A DNA stretch of 64,000 nucleotides from B10-G9 sp963712165 (GTDB lineage Bacteria; Chloroflexota; Anaerolineae; Anaerolineales; UBA11858): the NCBI GenBank assembly GCA_963712165.1, contig CAVQGY010000003.1, positions 124,001-188,000 of the forward strand, read 5' to 3'. Position numbers and translations under genes: made by a program. The notes under the pieces are model-generated. The model ran no database searches, was not told the origin of the DNA, and saw only the letters and a program-made list of their open reading frames with translations. Shown piece by piece: positions 26,441-35,145 of this stretch; the stretch's first letter is position 1, and each line of letters opens with the position of its first letter.

Positions 26441-27148
26441 TTATAGCTGGCGGATGACCAGCACCACGCTGCCCTGGACTTCGATATCGGATGATGAATC
26501 TACATAAATAGGAGCCATGGTGGGATTGGCTGGCTGCAGCCGCACCCGGTCTCCTTCGAGATAGAAATGTTTCAGAGTGGTCTCATTCTGATCCTTGAGG
26601 CGCACAGCGACCATCTCCCCATTACGAGCTTCCCTGGTGGGTTTCATGATGATCACGTCGCCGTCATTGACCATGGCATCGATCATAGAGTCTCCATCCA
26701 CTTCCAGGGCAAAAAGGTTCTCTTTCTGCATATTGAAGGGGATCAAAGATTCCGGGACCTCGATATTGGATTCTGCGTCGAAAAGACTGAAATCCGATTC
26801 TGGAATGGGCACTGGCTCACTGGCCACGATCCTTCCTACAATAGGAATGGTCAGGGAGCGGGATATCTCCTCAACAGCCTGTTTGACATTGCCCAGTACC
26901 TGACTTACTTTTTCCTGGGCTGCACCCTTGATTTGCAGGCTGCGGGATATATTCTCGACCCGATCGATATAGCCCATTTCTTCCAGTTGTTCCAGATAAT
27001 AATTCACCATGGATGTGGAAGTGATATCAGTCCGGGCACAGATCTCCCTGTAGGATGGGGCATAGCCGTGTTTGGCGCTGTATTCCCGGATCACGTCAAG
27101 GACTTGTTTGTGTCGTTCTTTGAGTTTCTTGCGGTCTTCTGGAGCCAT
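26441..27148 (-). CDS. lexA: LexA repressor
   Basis: 235 residues from the ATG at 27148, chosen for its GGGAGGT site; longer in-frame starts run into the promoter. N-terminal winged HTH: HGYAPSYREICARTDITSTSMVNYYLEQLEEMGYI. A linker carries the autocleavage site, then the peptidase domain with Ser154 (GDSMIDA) and Lys193 (TTLKHFY) as catalytic dyad. The scissile pair aligned to the usual Ala-Gly is Ala109-Ser110 here (GRIVASEP). It represses SOS genes and cleaves itself when RecA is activated. The promoter contains its own operator. Confidence 0.95.
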   Translation of the reverse strand: MAPEDRKKLKERHKQVLDVIREYSAKHGYAPSYREICARTDITSTSMVNYYLEQLEEMGYIDRVENISRSLQIKGAAQEKVSQVLGNVKQAVEEISRSLTIPIVGRIVASEPVPIPESDFSLFDAESNIEVPESLIPFNMQKENLFALEVDGDSMIDAMVNDGDVIIMKPTREARNGEMVAVRLKDQNETTLKHFYLEGDRVRLQPANPTMAPIYVDSSSDIEVQGSVVLVIRQL

Positions 27149-27203
27149 AGACTGACCTCCCGCCATGCTTGATTTCATAAGTAGAATATTTGTGCTAGTG
27201 GGG

Positions 27204-27232
27204 ATTATACACGAACATCTGTTCTGTGTCAA
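27204..27232 (-). promoter_or_regulatory. Consensus sigma-70-type promoter of lexA
   Basis: Read on the - strand: TTGACA (27227-27232), a 17-base spacer and TATAAT (27204-27209), a perfect match to the housekeeping consensus. The SOS box lies inside the spacer. Confidence 0.9.
27213..27224. promoter_or_regulatory. LexA operator (SOS box) GAAC-ATCT-GTTC
   Basis: A perfect GAAC-N4-GTTC dyad of the Gram-positive/Chloroflexota LexA type, preceded by C as in the CGAAC half-site. It is placed between the -35 and -10 of lexA, so bound LexA would block RNA polymerase and autoregulate. Confidence 0.9.
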
Positions 27233-27301
27233 GCGCTTGGCGCCTGCCTGAGATGATATATATATCACTCCAATAAAAGGACTGAATGAGATGAAGTTAA
27301 T

Positions 27302-27330
27302 TTGTCCCTTGATATCTAATAAGATATAAT
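27302..27330 (+). promoter_or_regulatory. Promoter candidate for the tricarboxylate operon
   Basis: TTGTCC, a 17-base spacer, then TATAAT (27325-27330), 92 bases before the TTG start of citDE. A 14-bp palindrome TGATATATATATCA at 27254-27267 lies upstream and could be an operator, though AT-rich palindromes arise by chance. Confidence 0.5.
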
Positions 27331-27421
27331 TTTTTCTTACATACAGGTATTGCCATCCTGGATTTTTCATTGCTGTGTTTGAGGTCTTTCACCCATTTTT
27401 GGGACTGACAGGGAGGGTAAG

Positions 27422-28642
27422 TTGGCTACTCAAGGAATAGCAGGGAATCAAGGACCTGATATCCGGTCTGATTGTTATGCAGCCCTGGAAATCAAGAAGA
27501 GCGGGGGAATTAAAATCATACTAAACAGCAAAGTGGATGCTCTTTATCAGAAATCGATCCAGGATCTGGCGCAACAGATCCTGGATTATTTCCAAATAGA
27601 ACATGCCGTTCTGGAAATCATTGACAGGGGCGCTTTGCCTTTGGTCCTGGCTGCCCGCATTGAGTCTGCGATTAAAAGCTGCCTGGAGAGTGAAAAGGAA
27701 TTTCTGCTGGACATGCTGACTGAGAACCAGTCCAGCACCAGGAAAGATCGCCCCCGGCGGTCCCGGCTTTACCTGCCCGGAAATACTCCCAAGCTGATGC
27801 TGAATGCGGGCATTCATAAACCTGATGGGGTGATCCTCGATCTGGAAGATTCAGTTGCCCCGAATAAAAAGTCTGAAGCCCGCTTAGTCGTTCGTAATTC
27901 CTTGAGGGGGATCAATTTTTATGGTGCAGAGCGGATGGTTAGGATCAATCAGCTCCCGATGGGTTTGGAGGATCTTGAATATATTGTGCCTCATTACGTC
28001 AATTTGATTCTGCTTCCTAAATGCGAAAGCGCCGAACAGGTCCAGATGGTTGATCAGAAGATCAGCCAACTGCTGGAAGAATCTAAGCTTGACCATCCGG
28101 TATACATCATGCCCATAATTGAGAGCGCGTTGGGTGTTGTGAATGCCTACCCTATTGGGTCCTCCTCAGAACGAGTGGCAGCCCTGGCTATTGGCCTGGA
28201 GGATTACACCGCAGACCTGGGAGCTGCCCGGACCCGGGAGGGGTTGGAAAGTTTTTATGCCCGGAACGCGCTGGTGAATGCTGCCAGGGCAGCTGGCATC
28301 CAGGCCATTGACTCTGTCTTTTCCGATGTGGGCGACATGGAAGCGCTGCGAAGTGTGGTCCTGGAATCCAAATCCCTCGGTTTTGACGGCATGGGATGCA
28401 TTCATCCCCGCCAGATTCGGGTCATCCATGATGCTTTTGCTCCGTCGGAGGCCGAGATCGAGAAAGCCAAGAAGATTGTTTTGGCTTTTGACCATGCCAC
28501 GGAAAAGGGCCTTGGTGTAATTTCCCTGGGGACAAAAATGATCGATCCCCCTGTAGTGTTACGAGCTCAAAAGACCATTGCCGCAGCCCTCGAAGCGGGT
28601 CTGCTGGATGAGAACTGGAAAGAAGACCAGTCAGAAGATTAA
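27422..28642 (+). CDS. citE: Fused citrate lyase acyl-carrier (CitD-like) and beta (CitE) subunit
   Basis: 406 residues; TTG start with GGGAGGGT about ten bases upstream. Residues about 15-95 match the citrate lyase gamma/acyl-carrier subunit (IKIILNSKV..., then EIIDRGALPLVLAARIESAI, where the DKGALD/ARxE pattern is diagnostic). Residues about 112-400 are CitE (RSRLYLPGNTPKL, DGVILDLEDSV with Glu142/Asp143, RMVRINQLPMG, GLEDYTADLGAART, GFDGMGCIHPRQ). CitE cleaves the citryl group on the carrier to acetyl-carrier and oxaloacetate. The carrier Ser that bears the phosphoribosyl-dephospho-CoA group is probably near RSD (about 15-17). In most bacteria citD and citE are separate genes, so the fusion is unusual. 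First gene of the operon. Confidence 0.85.
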   Translation: MATQGIAGNQGPDIRSDCYAALEIKKSGGIKIILNSKVDALYQKSIQDLAQQILDYFQIEHAVLEIIDRGALPLVLAARIESAIKSCLESEKEFLLDMLTENQSSTRKDRPRRSRLYLPGNTPKLMLNAGIHKPDGVILDLEDSVAPNKKSEARLVVRNSLRGINFYGAERMVRINQLPMGLEDLEYIVPHYVNLILLPKCESAEQVQMVDQKISQLLEESKLDHPVYIMPIIESALGVVNAYPIGSSSERVAALAIGLEDYTADLGAARTREGLESFYARNALVNAARAAGIQAIDSVFSDVGDMEALRSVVLESKSLGFDGMGCIHPRQIRVIHDAFAPSEAEIEKAKKIVLAFDHATEKGLGVISLGTKMIDPPVVLRAQKTIAAALEAGLLDENWKEDQSED

Positions 28643-28669
28643 TCTTCTGGAAGATAGAGAGGAGTTAAG

Positions 28670-30226
28670 ATGGGGACCAAATTCGTTAAGAATGCCGCAG
28701 GACGGATGATCCCGGAAGAGATCAATGGGAAACCGGTCATTCCTTTCCAGGGGGTTCATCAATATATTACTGAAGGAAAGCGCTACGCGCCGCCCCTTCC
28801 CAGCAGCGCCAATTATCCCCCCGATGGTAACAAACGCGTCGAAGATCTGAAAACGGCGCTCAAGAAAGCAGGGATCAAGAGCGGCATGACCATTTCCACC
28901 CATCACCATTTCCGCAACGGTGATCTGGTTGCCAATCTGATCTTCAAGGCTGCCTCAGAGATGGGGTTGAAGGACCTGGTCTGGTTCCCTTCCGCTGCCT
29001 TTCCATGTCATGAACCGATCATCGATTATCTGAAGGATGGCACCATCCACCATATCGAAGGCAGTCTGAACGGCCCCCTGGGCAGATTCGCTTCTTTGGG
29101 TGGGATGAAAGGCGCCGGCGTGCTCCGCTCCCATGGCGGCCGCTACCAGGCCGTTCAGGATGGGGAAGTGGTCATCGATATAGCGGTTATCGCCGCACCC
29201 ACAGCTGACCCCTTTGGCAATGCGAATGGTGTCACAGGCGAATCTGCTTGCGGCCTGCTGGGCTTTGCATTGGCTGACTCCCAATATGCTCATAAAGTGA
29301 TCGTGGTGACTGATAACCTGGTGCCCTTTCCCTGCATCCCCTGGCAGATCCAGGGCAATTATGTGGATTATGTAGTGGAAGTGGACCAGATCGGCATTCC
29401 AGAACGAATCGTTTCCGGCACTACAATGGTCACCCGCAGCCCGGATCGCCTTTATATTGCCGAGTTAACAGCGAAATTTTGCGATGAGGCTGGCATTATC
29501 CAGGATGGATTTTCTTTCCAGGCCGGGGCAGGTGGGACATCCCTGGCAATTGGCAACTATTTTGGAGAGATCATGCGGGATAAGGGCATAAAGGCTCGTT
29601 TTGCCCGGGGAGGCAGCAATCAGTACCTGGTTGATATGCTGGAAGAAGGACTGGTTGAATATATCCTCGACGGTCAGACATTTGACCTGGCGGGTGTGGT
29701 ATCGATGCGTGATAATCCCCGTCATGTCAATACCAGCCCTTTCACAAGTTACTTGTACCATGCCAAGGGTAACTTTGCCGGGTTGGTGGATGTAGTTATC
29801 CTGGGCGCTACTGAGGTGGATGTGAATTACAACGCCAATGTGGTCACCCACTCTGATGGCTTCCTTCTGCACGGTATTGGGGGGTGGCAGAACTGCCTGT
29901 TCAGTAAGACCGTCATCCTTCCTATCCCCCTTTTCCGGGATCGGATCCCTATCATCAGGGATGAAGTCACAACTATTTGTGGCCCAGGTGAATTGATCGA
30001 TGTCATCGTTACTGAGCGGGGAATAGCTATCAACCCTCGCAGGGTGGACCTGATTGAAAAGACCAAGGATTCTAAGCTACCTATCTTTACCATTGAAGCC
30101 CTCAAAGAGGAAGCTGAGAAGATCTGCGGAGTGCCAGAGCCTGTAAAGCTGGGTGAACGGGTCATTGCAGCTATCAAATGGGTGGACGGCACGGTGATTG
30201 ATGTTGTCAGGCAAGTCATCGAGTAA
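28670..30226 (+). CDS. citF: Citrate lyase alpha subunit (citrate:acetyl-carrier transferase)
   Basis: 518 residues, the CitF length. Characteristic segments are STHHHFRNGD, GRFASLGGMKGAGVLRSHGGR, APTADPFGNANG and a C-terminal IVTERGIAINPRR-type stretch. CitF exchanges acetyl for citryl on the carrier domain. It follows citDE by 27 bases with an AGAGGAG site. Citrate lyase needs activation by CitC and prosthetic-group synthesis by CitX/CitG; none of these is present in the window. A close relative acting on citramalate or methylcitrate cannot be excluded. Confidence 0.9.
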   Translation: MGTKFVKNAAGRMIPEEINGKPVIPFQGVHQYITEGKRYAPPLPSSANYPPDGNKRVEDLKTALKKAGIKSGMTISTHHHFRNGDLVANLIFKAASEMGLKDLVWFPSAAFPCHEPIIDYLKDGTIHHIEGSLNGPLGRFASLGGMKGAGVLRSHGGRYQAVQDGEVVIDIAVIAAPTADPFGNANGVTGESACGLLGFALADSQYAHKVIVVTDNLVPFPCIPWQIQGNYVDYVVEVDQIGIPERIVSGTTMVTRSPDRLYIAELTAKFCDEAGIIQDGFSFQAGAGGTSLAIGNYFGEIMRDKGIKARFARGGSNQYLVDMLEEGLVEYILDGQTFDLAGVVSMRDNPRHVNTSPFTSYLYHAKGNFAGLVDVVILGATEVDVNYNANVVTHSDGFLLHGIGGWQNCLFSKTVILPIPLFRDRIPIIRDEVTTICGPGELIDVIVTERGIAINPRRVDLIEKTKDSKLPIFTIEALKEEAEKICGVPEPVKLGERVIAAIKWVDGTVIDVVRQVIE

Positions 30227-30238
30227 GAAAGGAGAACT

Positions 30239-30784
30239 ATGGATATCAATGTGCTTTGGCCGGAGTTAGCCTGGATCAAGGGAAAGGATTTGCGGGAAGC
30301 AACAACTAAAACCTGGGAATTGGCTCTGGAAAAGAGTGTTTTAACACCTGATGATCTTAATCGTATTCCATTCACTTTGTTGGCGGGACCTGATTTGAAG
30401 GTCAGTTTTATGGCTCATAAACGGTGTGTGGTCCACGTCGCCCGGGATAGTGCTCTGAAAATGATCGACTTTTTTGGGGATGATCTGCCCATAAACCTGG
30501 ATGTGGTCATTGCCGGAGCGATCCTGGCTGATGTCGGTAAGCTGGTGGAGTATGAGCTGGATGCGGATGGCAAGTCCTTCCAGGGAAACTACGGGAAATA
30601 CCTGCGCCATCCATTTTCGGGAGTTTCTCTGGCCGAAAGCTGTGGCGTTCCACCGGAAGTCTGCCATATTATCGCCGCCCATGCGGGAGAAGGGGACCTG
30701 GTAAAACGGTCCACGGAGGCCTATATCGTTCACCATGCTGATTTCATGACTTTCTTGCCCTTTAAGAGCCGGCTGGAAGTTTGA
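30239..30784 (+). CDS. HD-fold protein lacking the HD histidine
   Basis: 181 residues with the HD-superfamily layout: HKRCVVHVARDSA helix, GAILADVGKLVEYE, LRHPFSGVSLAESCGVP, IIAAHAGEGD and VHHADFMTF. The central HD doublet, normally HD(I/V)GK, reads AD(V)GK here (about residues 98-99), so one metal ligand is missing. The rest of the fold looks intact. It is embedded between citF and the aconitase-like genes (12 bases after citF, 29 before the next start), so it probably serves this pathway. Regulatory or non-hydrolytic function is possible. Confidence 0.7.
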   Translation: MDINVLWPELAWIKGKDLREATTKTWELALEKSVLTPDDLNRIPFTLLAGPDLKVSFMAHKRCVVHVARDSALKMIDFFGDDLPINLDVVIAGAILADVGKLVEYELDADGKSFQGNYGKYLRHPFSGVSLAESCGVPPEVCHIIAAHAGEGDLVKRSTEAYIVHHADFMTFLPFKSRLEV

Positions 30785-30813
30785 TTCCCCGGAATTACCA
30801 GGAAAGGAATAAT

Positions 30814-32067
30814 ATGCCACAAACATTTGCAGAGAAGGTATTGGGTCAAAAAGCTGGATTGAAAACAGCAGTGCCGGGACAGATCGTTGAAATATCCCCA
30901 GATGTGGCCCTCTCCCATGACAATACCGCACCCATATTCGGCCTATTCCAGCGTATGGGAGGAGAAAAGGTCTACGATCCGGATAAACATGCCGTGATTC
31001 TGGATCATGCCACACCGGCACCGAGCACGCAGCATGCTGAAAATCACCGGATCATACGGGAATTCGTCCGTGAGCAGGGGATCAAACATTTCTATGATGT
31101 CGGTCGGGGGATCTGCCACCAGATCATGGTGGAATCCGGCCTGGCATTGCCGGGTGAGGTAGTGCTGGGATCGGACTCCCACACACCCCACGCAGGAGTG
31201 ATGGGCGCTTTTGCGGCCGGGATCGGACGCACGGAAATGGCCTCTATCTGGGCTATCGGACATCTCTGGCTGCGTGTGCCTGAGAGCCTGAGGATCACCG
31301 TCACCGGCCAGCTTGAAGAGGGAGTGACCTCGAAGGACCTGGCCTTGAAAGTTATTGGCGATCTGAAAGCGGATGGGGCCCTGTATATGTCAGTGGAGTG
31401 GCACGGCGAAGCCATCCAGGCACTGCCGCTCAGCCAGCGGGCCACGCTGACAAACTTGATGGCGGAGATGGGTGCCAAGAACAGCTATATTCCTCCGGAC
31501 CAGATCGTATTCGATTACCTGGAGGGACGTGCCCAACGTGATTATCAAGCGATTTACCCCGATCCGGATGCATTCTATGCCCAGGATATTAGGTATGACG
31601 CCGGAGAGATCGAACCCATGGTGGCCTGTCCCCATACGGTGGATCATGTCAAACCCCTTTCTGAGGTCCGGGGCTTGAAGATCGACCAGGCGTTCCTTGG
31701 CTCCTGTACCAACGGCCGGCTGGATGACCTGGCCGCGGCTGCAGAGGTCCTGAAAGGAAAAAGGATCGCAGATGGCAGGCGCATGATCGTCATCCCGGCT
31801 TCGGAAGAGGTCTACCTGGCTGCCCTGCAGGCAGGTTACCTGGAAATCTTCCTGAAAGCTGGTGCGGTGATAGAGAGCCCCGGATGTGGTCCCTGCATGG
31901 GCAACCACATGGGTGTGCCTGCAGTAGGGGAAGTCTCGATCAGCACAGCCAACCGCAATTTCCGGGGAAGGATGGGGACCAAAGAAAGTGAAGTATATCT
32001 GGCAAGCCCGGCGGTGGTTGCCGCCTCGGCAGTCGCGGGGGTGATCGAAAGCCCCGCCAACCTATAG
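30814..32067 (+). CDS. Aconitase-family large subunit (LeuC/homoaconitase type)
   Basis: 417 residues from the ATG at 30814 (AGGAAAGGA upstream). The compact length is typical of the split isopropylmalate isomerase/homoaconitase large chain. The cluster cysteines lie in GSCTNGRLDDL and SPGCGPCMG (C-x2-C), and a DSHTPHAGVMGAFAAGIGRTE segment is present. It dehydrates and rehydrates a 2-hydroxy acid through a [4Fe-4S] cluster with the small chain encoded next. In this citrate lyase operon the substrate is probably a citrate-like tricarboxylate rather than isopropylmalate (inference from context). Confidence 0.88.
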   Translation: MPQTFAEKVLGQKAGLKTAVPGQIVEISPDVALSHDNTAPIFGLFQRMGGEKVYDPDKHAVILDHATPAPSTQHAENHRIIREFVREQGIKHFYDVGRGICHQIMVESGLALPGEVVLGSDSHTPHAGVMGAFAAGIGRTEMASIWAIGHLWLRVPESLRITVTGQLEEGVTSKDLALKVIGDLKADGALYMSVEWHGEAIQALPLSQRATLTNLMAEMGAKNSYIPPDQIVFDYLEGRAQRDYQAIYPDPDAFYAQDIRYDAGEIEPMVACPHTVDHVKPLSEVRGLKIDQAFLGSCTNGRLDDLAAAAEVLKGKRIADGRRMIVIPASEEVYLAALQAGYLEIFLKAGAVIESPGCGPCMGNHMGVPAVGEVSISTANRNFRGRMGTKESEVYLASPAVVAASAVAGVIESPANL

Positions 32068-32081
32068 GATTGGGAGAAAAT

Positions 32082-32582
32082 ATGGCAGAGATAAAAGGCC
32101 GGGTCTGGAAGTACGGCGACAACGTCAATACCGATGTGATCTTCCCTGGAAAATACACCTATACCGTCAGTGAGCCGGCGGAAATGCCCCAGTATGCCCT
32201 GGAGGATCTGGATTCCGATTTTGCCGGAGGGGTAAAGCCGGGAGATATCATTGTGGGAGGGATCAACTGGGGCTGCGGTTCATCCCGGGAACAGGCAGTG
32301 GTTTGCCTCAGCGAAGCGAAATTGGGTGCCATTATAGCCAAATCCTTTGCCCGGATCTACTACCGCAACTGCCTTAACAACGCCTTGCCGGCCATTGTCT
32401 GTCCGGAGGCGGTCGAGGCGATCGAAAACGGAGAACAGGTAATGATCGACCTGGAAAACGGAATTATCAGCTGCGGGGCGGGGGATTTCAACTTCCCACC
32501 ACTCCCCGATGCTGTGATAGAGATCTTTGACGCGGGGGGTTTGATTCCCTATACCAAAAAACGAATGCAGGAAGGAAATTAA
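32082..32582 (+). CDS. Aconitase-family small subunit (LeuD type)
   Basis: 166 residues from the ATG at 32082 (GGGAGAAAAT). The swivelling domain has GDNVNTDVIFPGKY (about 12-25), GCGSSREQA (substrate-binding loop) and AKSFARIYYRNCLNNALP. It pairs with the preceding large subunit, 14 bases upstream. The loop region after the NTD motif (YTYTVSEPAEMPQYA) is where substrate specificity differs between LeuD and homoaconitase; I cannot assign it from sequence alone. Confidence 0.88.
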   Translation: MAEIKGRVWKYGDNVNTDVIFPGKYTYTVSEPAEMPQYALEDLDSDFAGGVKPGDIIVGGINWGCGSSREQAVVCLSEAKLGAIIAKSFARIYYRNCLNNALPAIVCPEAVEAIENGEQVMIDLENGIISCGAGDFNFPPLPDAVIEIFDAGGLIPYTKKRMQEGN

Positions 32583-32602
32583 TCCAGAGGAGAGTATTAA
32601 TT

Positions 32603-33721
32603 ATGGCAAAGTATCGAATCGCCTGGCTGCCCGGAGACGGGGTTGGTGTGGAGGTCATGGAGGCCGCTCGCATCGTGTTGGACAAGGTTAAATTGGACGC
32701 GGAGTATATTCATGGTGATATCGGCTGGGAATTCTGGAAAACCGAAGGGGAAGCCCTGCCAGAACGGACCATGGATCTGCTCAAAACCGTAGACTGCGGT
32801 CTATTCGGGGCTATCACTTCCAAACCCAAGGAAGAAGCCCAGGCTGAACTGATTCCCGAGCTGCAGGGCAAGGGGCTGGCTTATCGCAGCCCGATCGTAC
32901 GCCTGAGGCAGCGGCTGCAGCTTTATTACAACCTGAGACCCTGCAAGGCTTACCCAGGAAACCCGCTAAACTACCGGGATAATATTGACCTGGTTGTATT
33001 TCGAGAGAATGCAGAGGGATTGTACTCTGGGGTGGAATTCTTCCCTGTGGAAGATGATCTCCGGGAGTTGATGAAGCATTATGCCCCGGCACTGGGCAAC
33101 TTCGATGACGTTCCCGGTACCGAGATGGCCATGACAACCAGGGTGGTCACCCTGCGGGGGGCGGATCGGATCATCCGCAGGTCTTTTGAATATGCCCGGA
33201 AACATGGCTATCCGACCGTAACCCTGGTGGAAAAACCCAACGTCCTGCGTGAGACCAGCGGTATGATGGTGCGCGTCGCGCGAAAGATCCAGAAGGAATT
33301 CCCCGAGATCGAACTCTGGGAGACCAATATCGATGCCATGGTGATGTGGCTGCTTAAGAACCCTGAGGATTATGGCGTGATGGTGATGGGGAACCTCTTT
33401 GGAGATATCGTTTCCGACCTTTCAGCCCAGCTTGTGGGAGGATTGGGATTCGCTTCCTCCGGTAATATTGGAGATGAGCTGGCAGTCTTTGAGCCCACTC
33501 ACGGTTCAGCTCCTAAATACGCAGGCCAGTACAAGGTCAATCCCAACGCCATGCTGCTGACCTCAAAAATGATGCTTGACTGGCTGGGAGAAACGGATAA
33601 GGCTCAGGCTATGGAAAAGGCTATCGCTGATGTGATCCTGGAAGGAAAGGTTCGCACCTATGATATGGGTGGTGACAGCTCGACCATCGATGTCGCCAAG
33701 GCCGTGGCAGAACGTCTCTAA
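32603..33721 (+). CDS. Isocitrate/isopropylmalate dehydrogenase family protein
   Basis: 372 residues of the beta-decarboxylating dehydrogenase family. Landmarks: LPGDGVGVEV at the start, FRENAEGLYSGVE (about 133-145), a VTLVEKPNVLRETSG helix, and the metal/nucleotide part GNLFGDIVSDLSAQLVGG then EPTHGSAPKYAGQ. It oxidises and decarboxylates a 2R-hydroxy-3-carboxy acid with NAD(P)+. Context next to an aconitase-like pair and citrate lyase favours isocitrate or a homologous tricarboxylate. GAGGAG site, 20 bases after the small subunit. Confidence 0.88.
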   Translation: MAKYRIAWLPGDGVGVEVMEAARIVLDKVKLDAEYIHGDIGWEFWKTEGEALPERTMDLLKTVDCGLFGAITSKPKEEAQAELIPELQGKGLAYRSPIVRLRQRLQLYYNLRPCKAYPGNPLNYRDNIDLVVFRENAEGLYSGVEFFPVEDDLRELMKHYAPALGNFDDVPGTEMAMTTRVVTLRGADRIIRRSFEYARKHGYPTVTLVEKPNVLRETSGMMVRVARKIQKEFPEIELWETNIDAMVMWLLKNPEDYGVMVMGNLFGDIVSDLSAQLVGGLGFASSGNIGDELAVFEPTHGSAPKYAGQYKVNPNAMLLTSKMMLDWLGETDKAQAMEKAIADVILEGKVRTYDMGGDSSTIDVAKAVAERL

Positions 33722-33744
33722 TCTTGGAGAAGGAGAGAATAGGA

Positions 33745-35118
33745 ATGGATAAAATTTCACTCAGCGGCAAGATCGCCCAGTGGGTCCTGGATCTACAATA
33801 CGAGGATATCCCTGAGATCTCGATCAAGGAAGCTAAACGGTTTTTACTGGACAGCATGGGCTGCGCCCTTGCGGCAGTGAAAAACGAAGATATGGCATCC
33901 ATGTACCGTTTCATAGAGAAATTGGGCGGTACACCTGAAGCAACAGTGATCGGCCGGAAATCAAAGACCAATGCTTCCAATGCTGCCTTGATGAACTGCT
34001 TGCTGACAAGGGCGATGGATTATAACGATATCTATTGGGAAGAGGATCCATCCCATCCCTCAGACCTGATCGGTGCTGCTCTGGCAGCAGGTGAAGTAAA
34101 TGGGAAGAACGGGAAAGAAGTCCTGGAAGCGATCGTGGTCGATTATGAATTGATGCTGCGCTGGTGCCATGCTGCTCATCCCGGGGTTCGGGAGATCGGT
34201 TGGCATCACGCTTCCCTGGTCCAGTTTGTCAGCCCCTACGTAGCCGGAAAACTCTACGATCTGGATTTTGACCAGATGGTGGCTGCAGTTGGCATCAGTG
34301 CATCCAGTCATTTCACCCTGGGGGGTGTGGTGGCCGGGCACTTGACGAATATGAAGAACACCGCAGCTCCCCTGGCTTCCCAGGCGGGTGTGATCGCTTC
34401 CATGATCGCCCGGGAGGATTACTCCGGACCTGTTGAGGTCTTCGAGGGCAAGGAAGGCGTTTTTGAGGTTATTGATAGTGTGGAGTGGCGACCGGAGTGG
34501 GTTCTGAAGGATCTTGGGAAGGATTATATGATCACCCAGTGTGCCTATAAGGCTTTCCCCACAGAGGCGTTGACCCACCAACCCATTTCCGCTGCCCTGC
34601 GGGTCTGCCAGGAGAAAGGCTGGACTGCTGAGGATATCAGTGAGATCCTGGTCGAGACCACGGTTCGGGGTGCGGATATCCTCTCTGACCCCACCAAGTA
34701 TAAACCTACCACCAAGGAGACTGCAGACCACAGCCTGCCGTATGTCATCGCGGCCGCGGTGGCGGATGGAAATGTGCTGCCGTCTTCATTCAGTGATGAG
34801 AAACTCAAGGATCCCCGCATCTGGGATCTGTTAGGCAAGATCAAAGTGGTAGCGGACCCGGAGATCGATGCCATGTTCCCTGGCGTGAAACGCGCTCGAG
34901 TCACTATCACCAATGATCAGGGCGAAGCCCATACCGCCCAGGTGGATCATGCCAAAGGATCTCCCCAGAACCCGATGAGTGATGAGGAGATCATCTCTAA
35001 ATTCCGCGCCAACGCGGCGGATATCTTGAGCGAGGACCAGCAGGATAAAGTTATCGACCTGACCTGGAGGTTCGACGAAATTGAGGATCTGGGAGAATAT
35101 ATGGGTTTATTGAGGTAA
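33745..35118 (+). CDS. MmgE/PrpD family protein (2-methylcitrate dehydratase-like)
   Basis: 457 residues from the ATG at 33745 (AGGAGAGAATAGG); a TTG at 33724 overlaps that site. Family motifs: KRFLLDSMGCALAA (about 25-38), ALMNCLLTRAMDYNDIYW, SHPSDLIGAALAAGEVNG, QCAYKAFPTEALTHQPISA and TKYKPTTKETADHSLPYVIAAA. Members are 2-methylcitrate dehydratase (PrpD), cis-aconitate decarboxylase-type enzymes and unknowns. It ends the operon. With citrate lyase and aconitase subunits it completes a set of tricarboxylate lyase/isomerase enzymes. Confidence 0.88.
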   Translation: MDKISLSGKIAQWVLDLQYEDIPEISIKEAKRFLLDSMGCALAAVKNEDMASMYRFIEKLGGTPEATVIGRKSKTNASNAALMNCLLTRAMDYNDIYWEEDPSHPSDLIGAALAAGEVNGKNGKEVLEAIVVDYELMLRWCHAAHPGVREIGWHHASLVQFVSPYVAGKLYDLDFDQMVAAVGISASSHFTLGGVVAGHLTNMKNTAAPLASQAGVIASMIAREDYSGPVEVFEGKEGVFEVIDSVEWRPEWVLKDLGKDYMITQCAYKAFPTEALTHQPISAALRVCQEKGWTAEDISEILVETTVRGADILSDPTKYKPTTKETADHSLPYVIAAAVADGNVLPSSFSDEKLKDPRIWDLLGKIKVVADPEIDAMFPGVKRARVTITNDQGEAHTAQVDHAKGSPQNPMSDEEIISKFRANAADILSEDQQDKVIDLTWRFDEIEDLGEYMGLLR

Positions 35119-35145
35119 ACCATCTCTGGTAGAGTTCTGCTCTGG

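Noticed and set aside
27254..27267. TGATATATATATCA palindrome as a regulator binding site
   Set aside because: AT-rich alternating sequence forms palindromes by chance; no second copy or adjacent regulator gene supports it.
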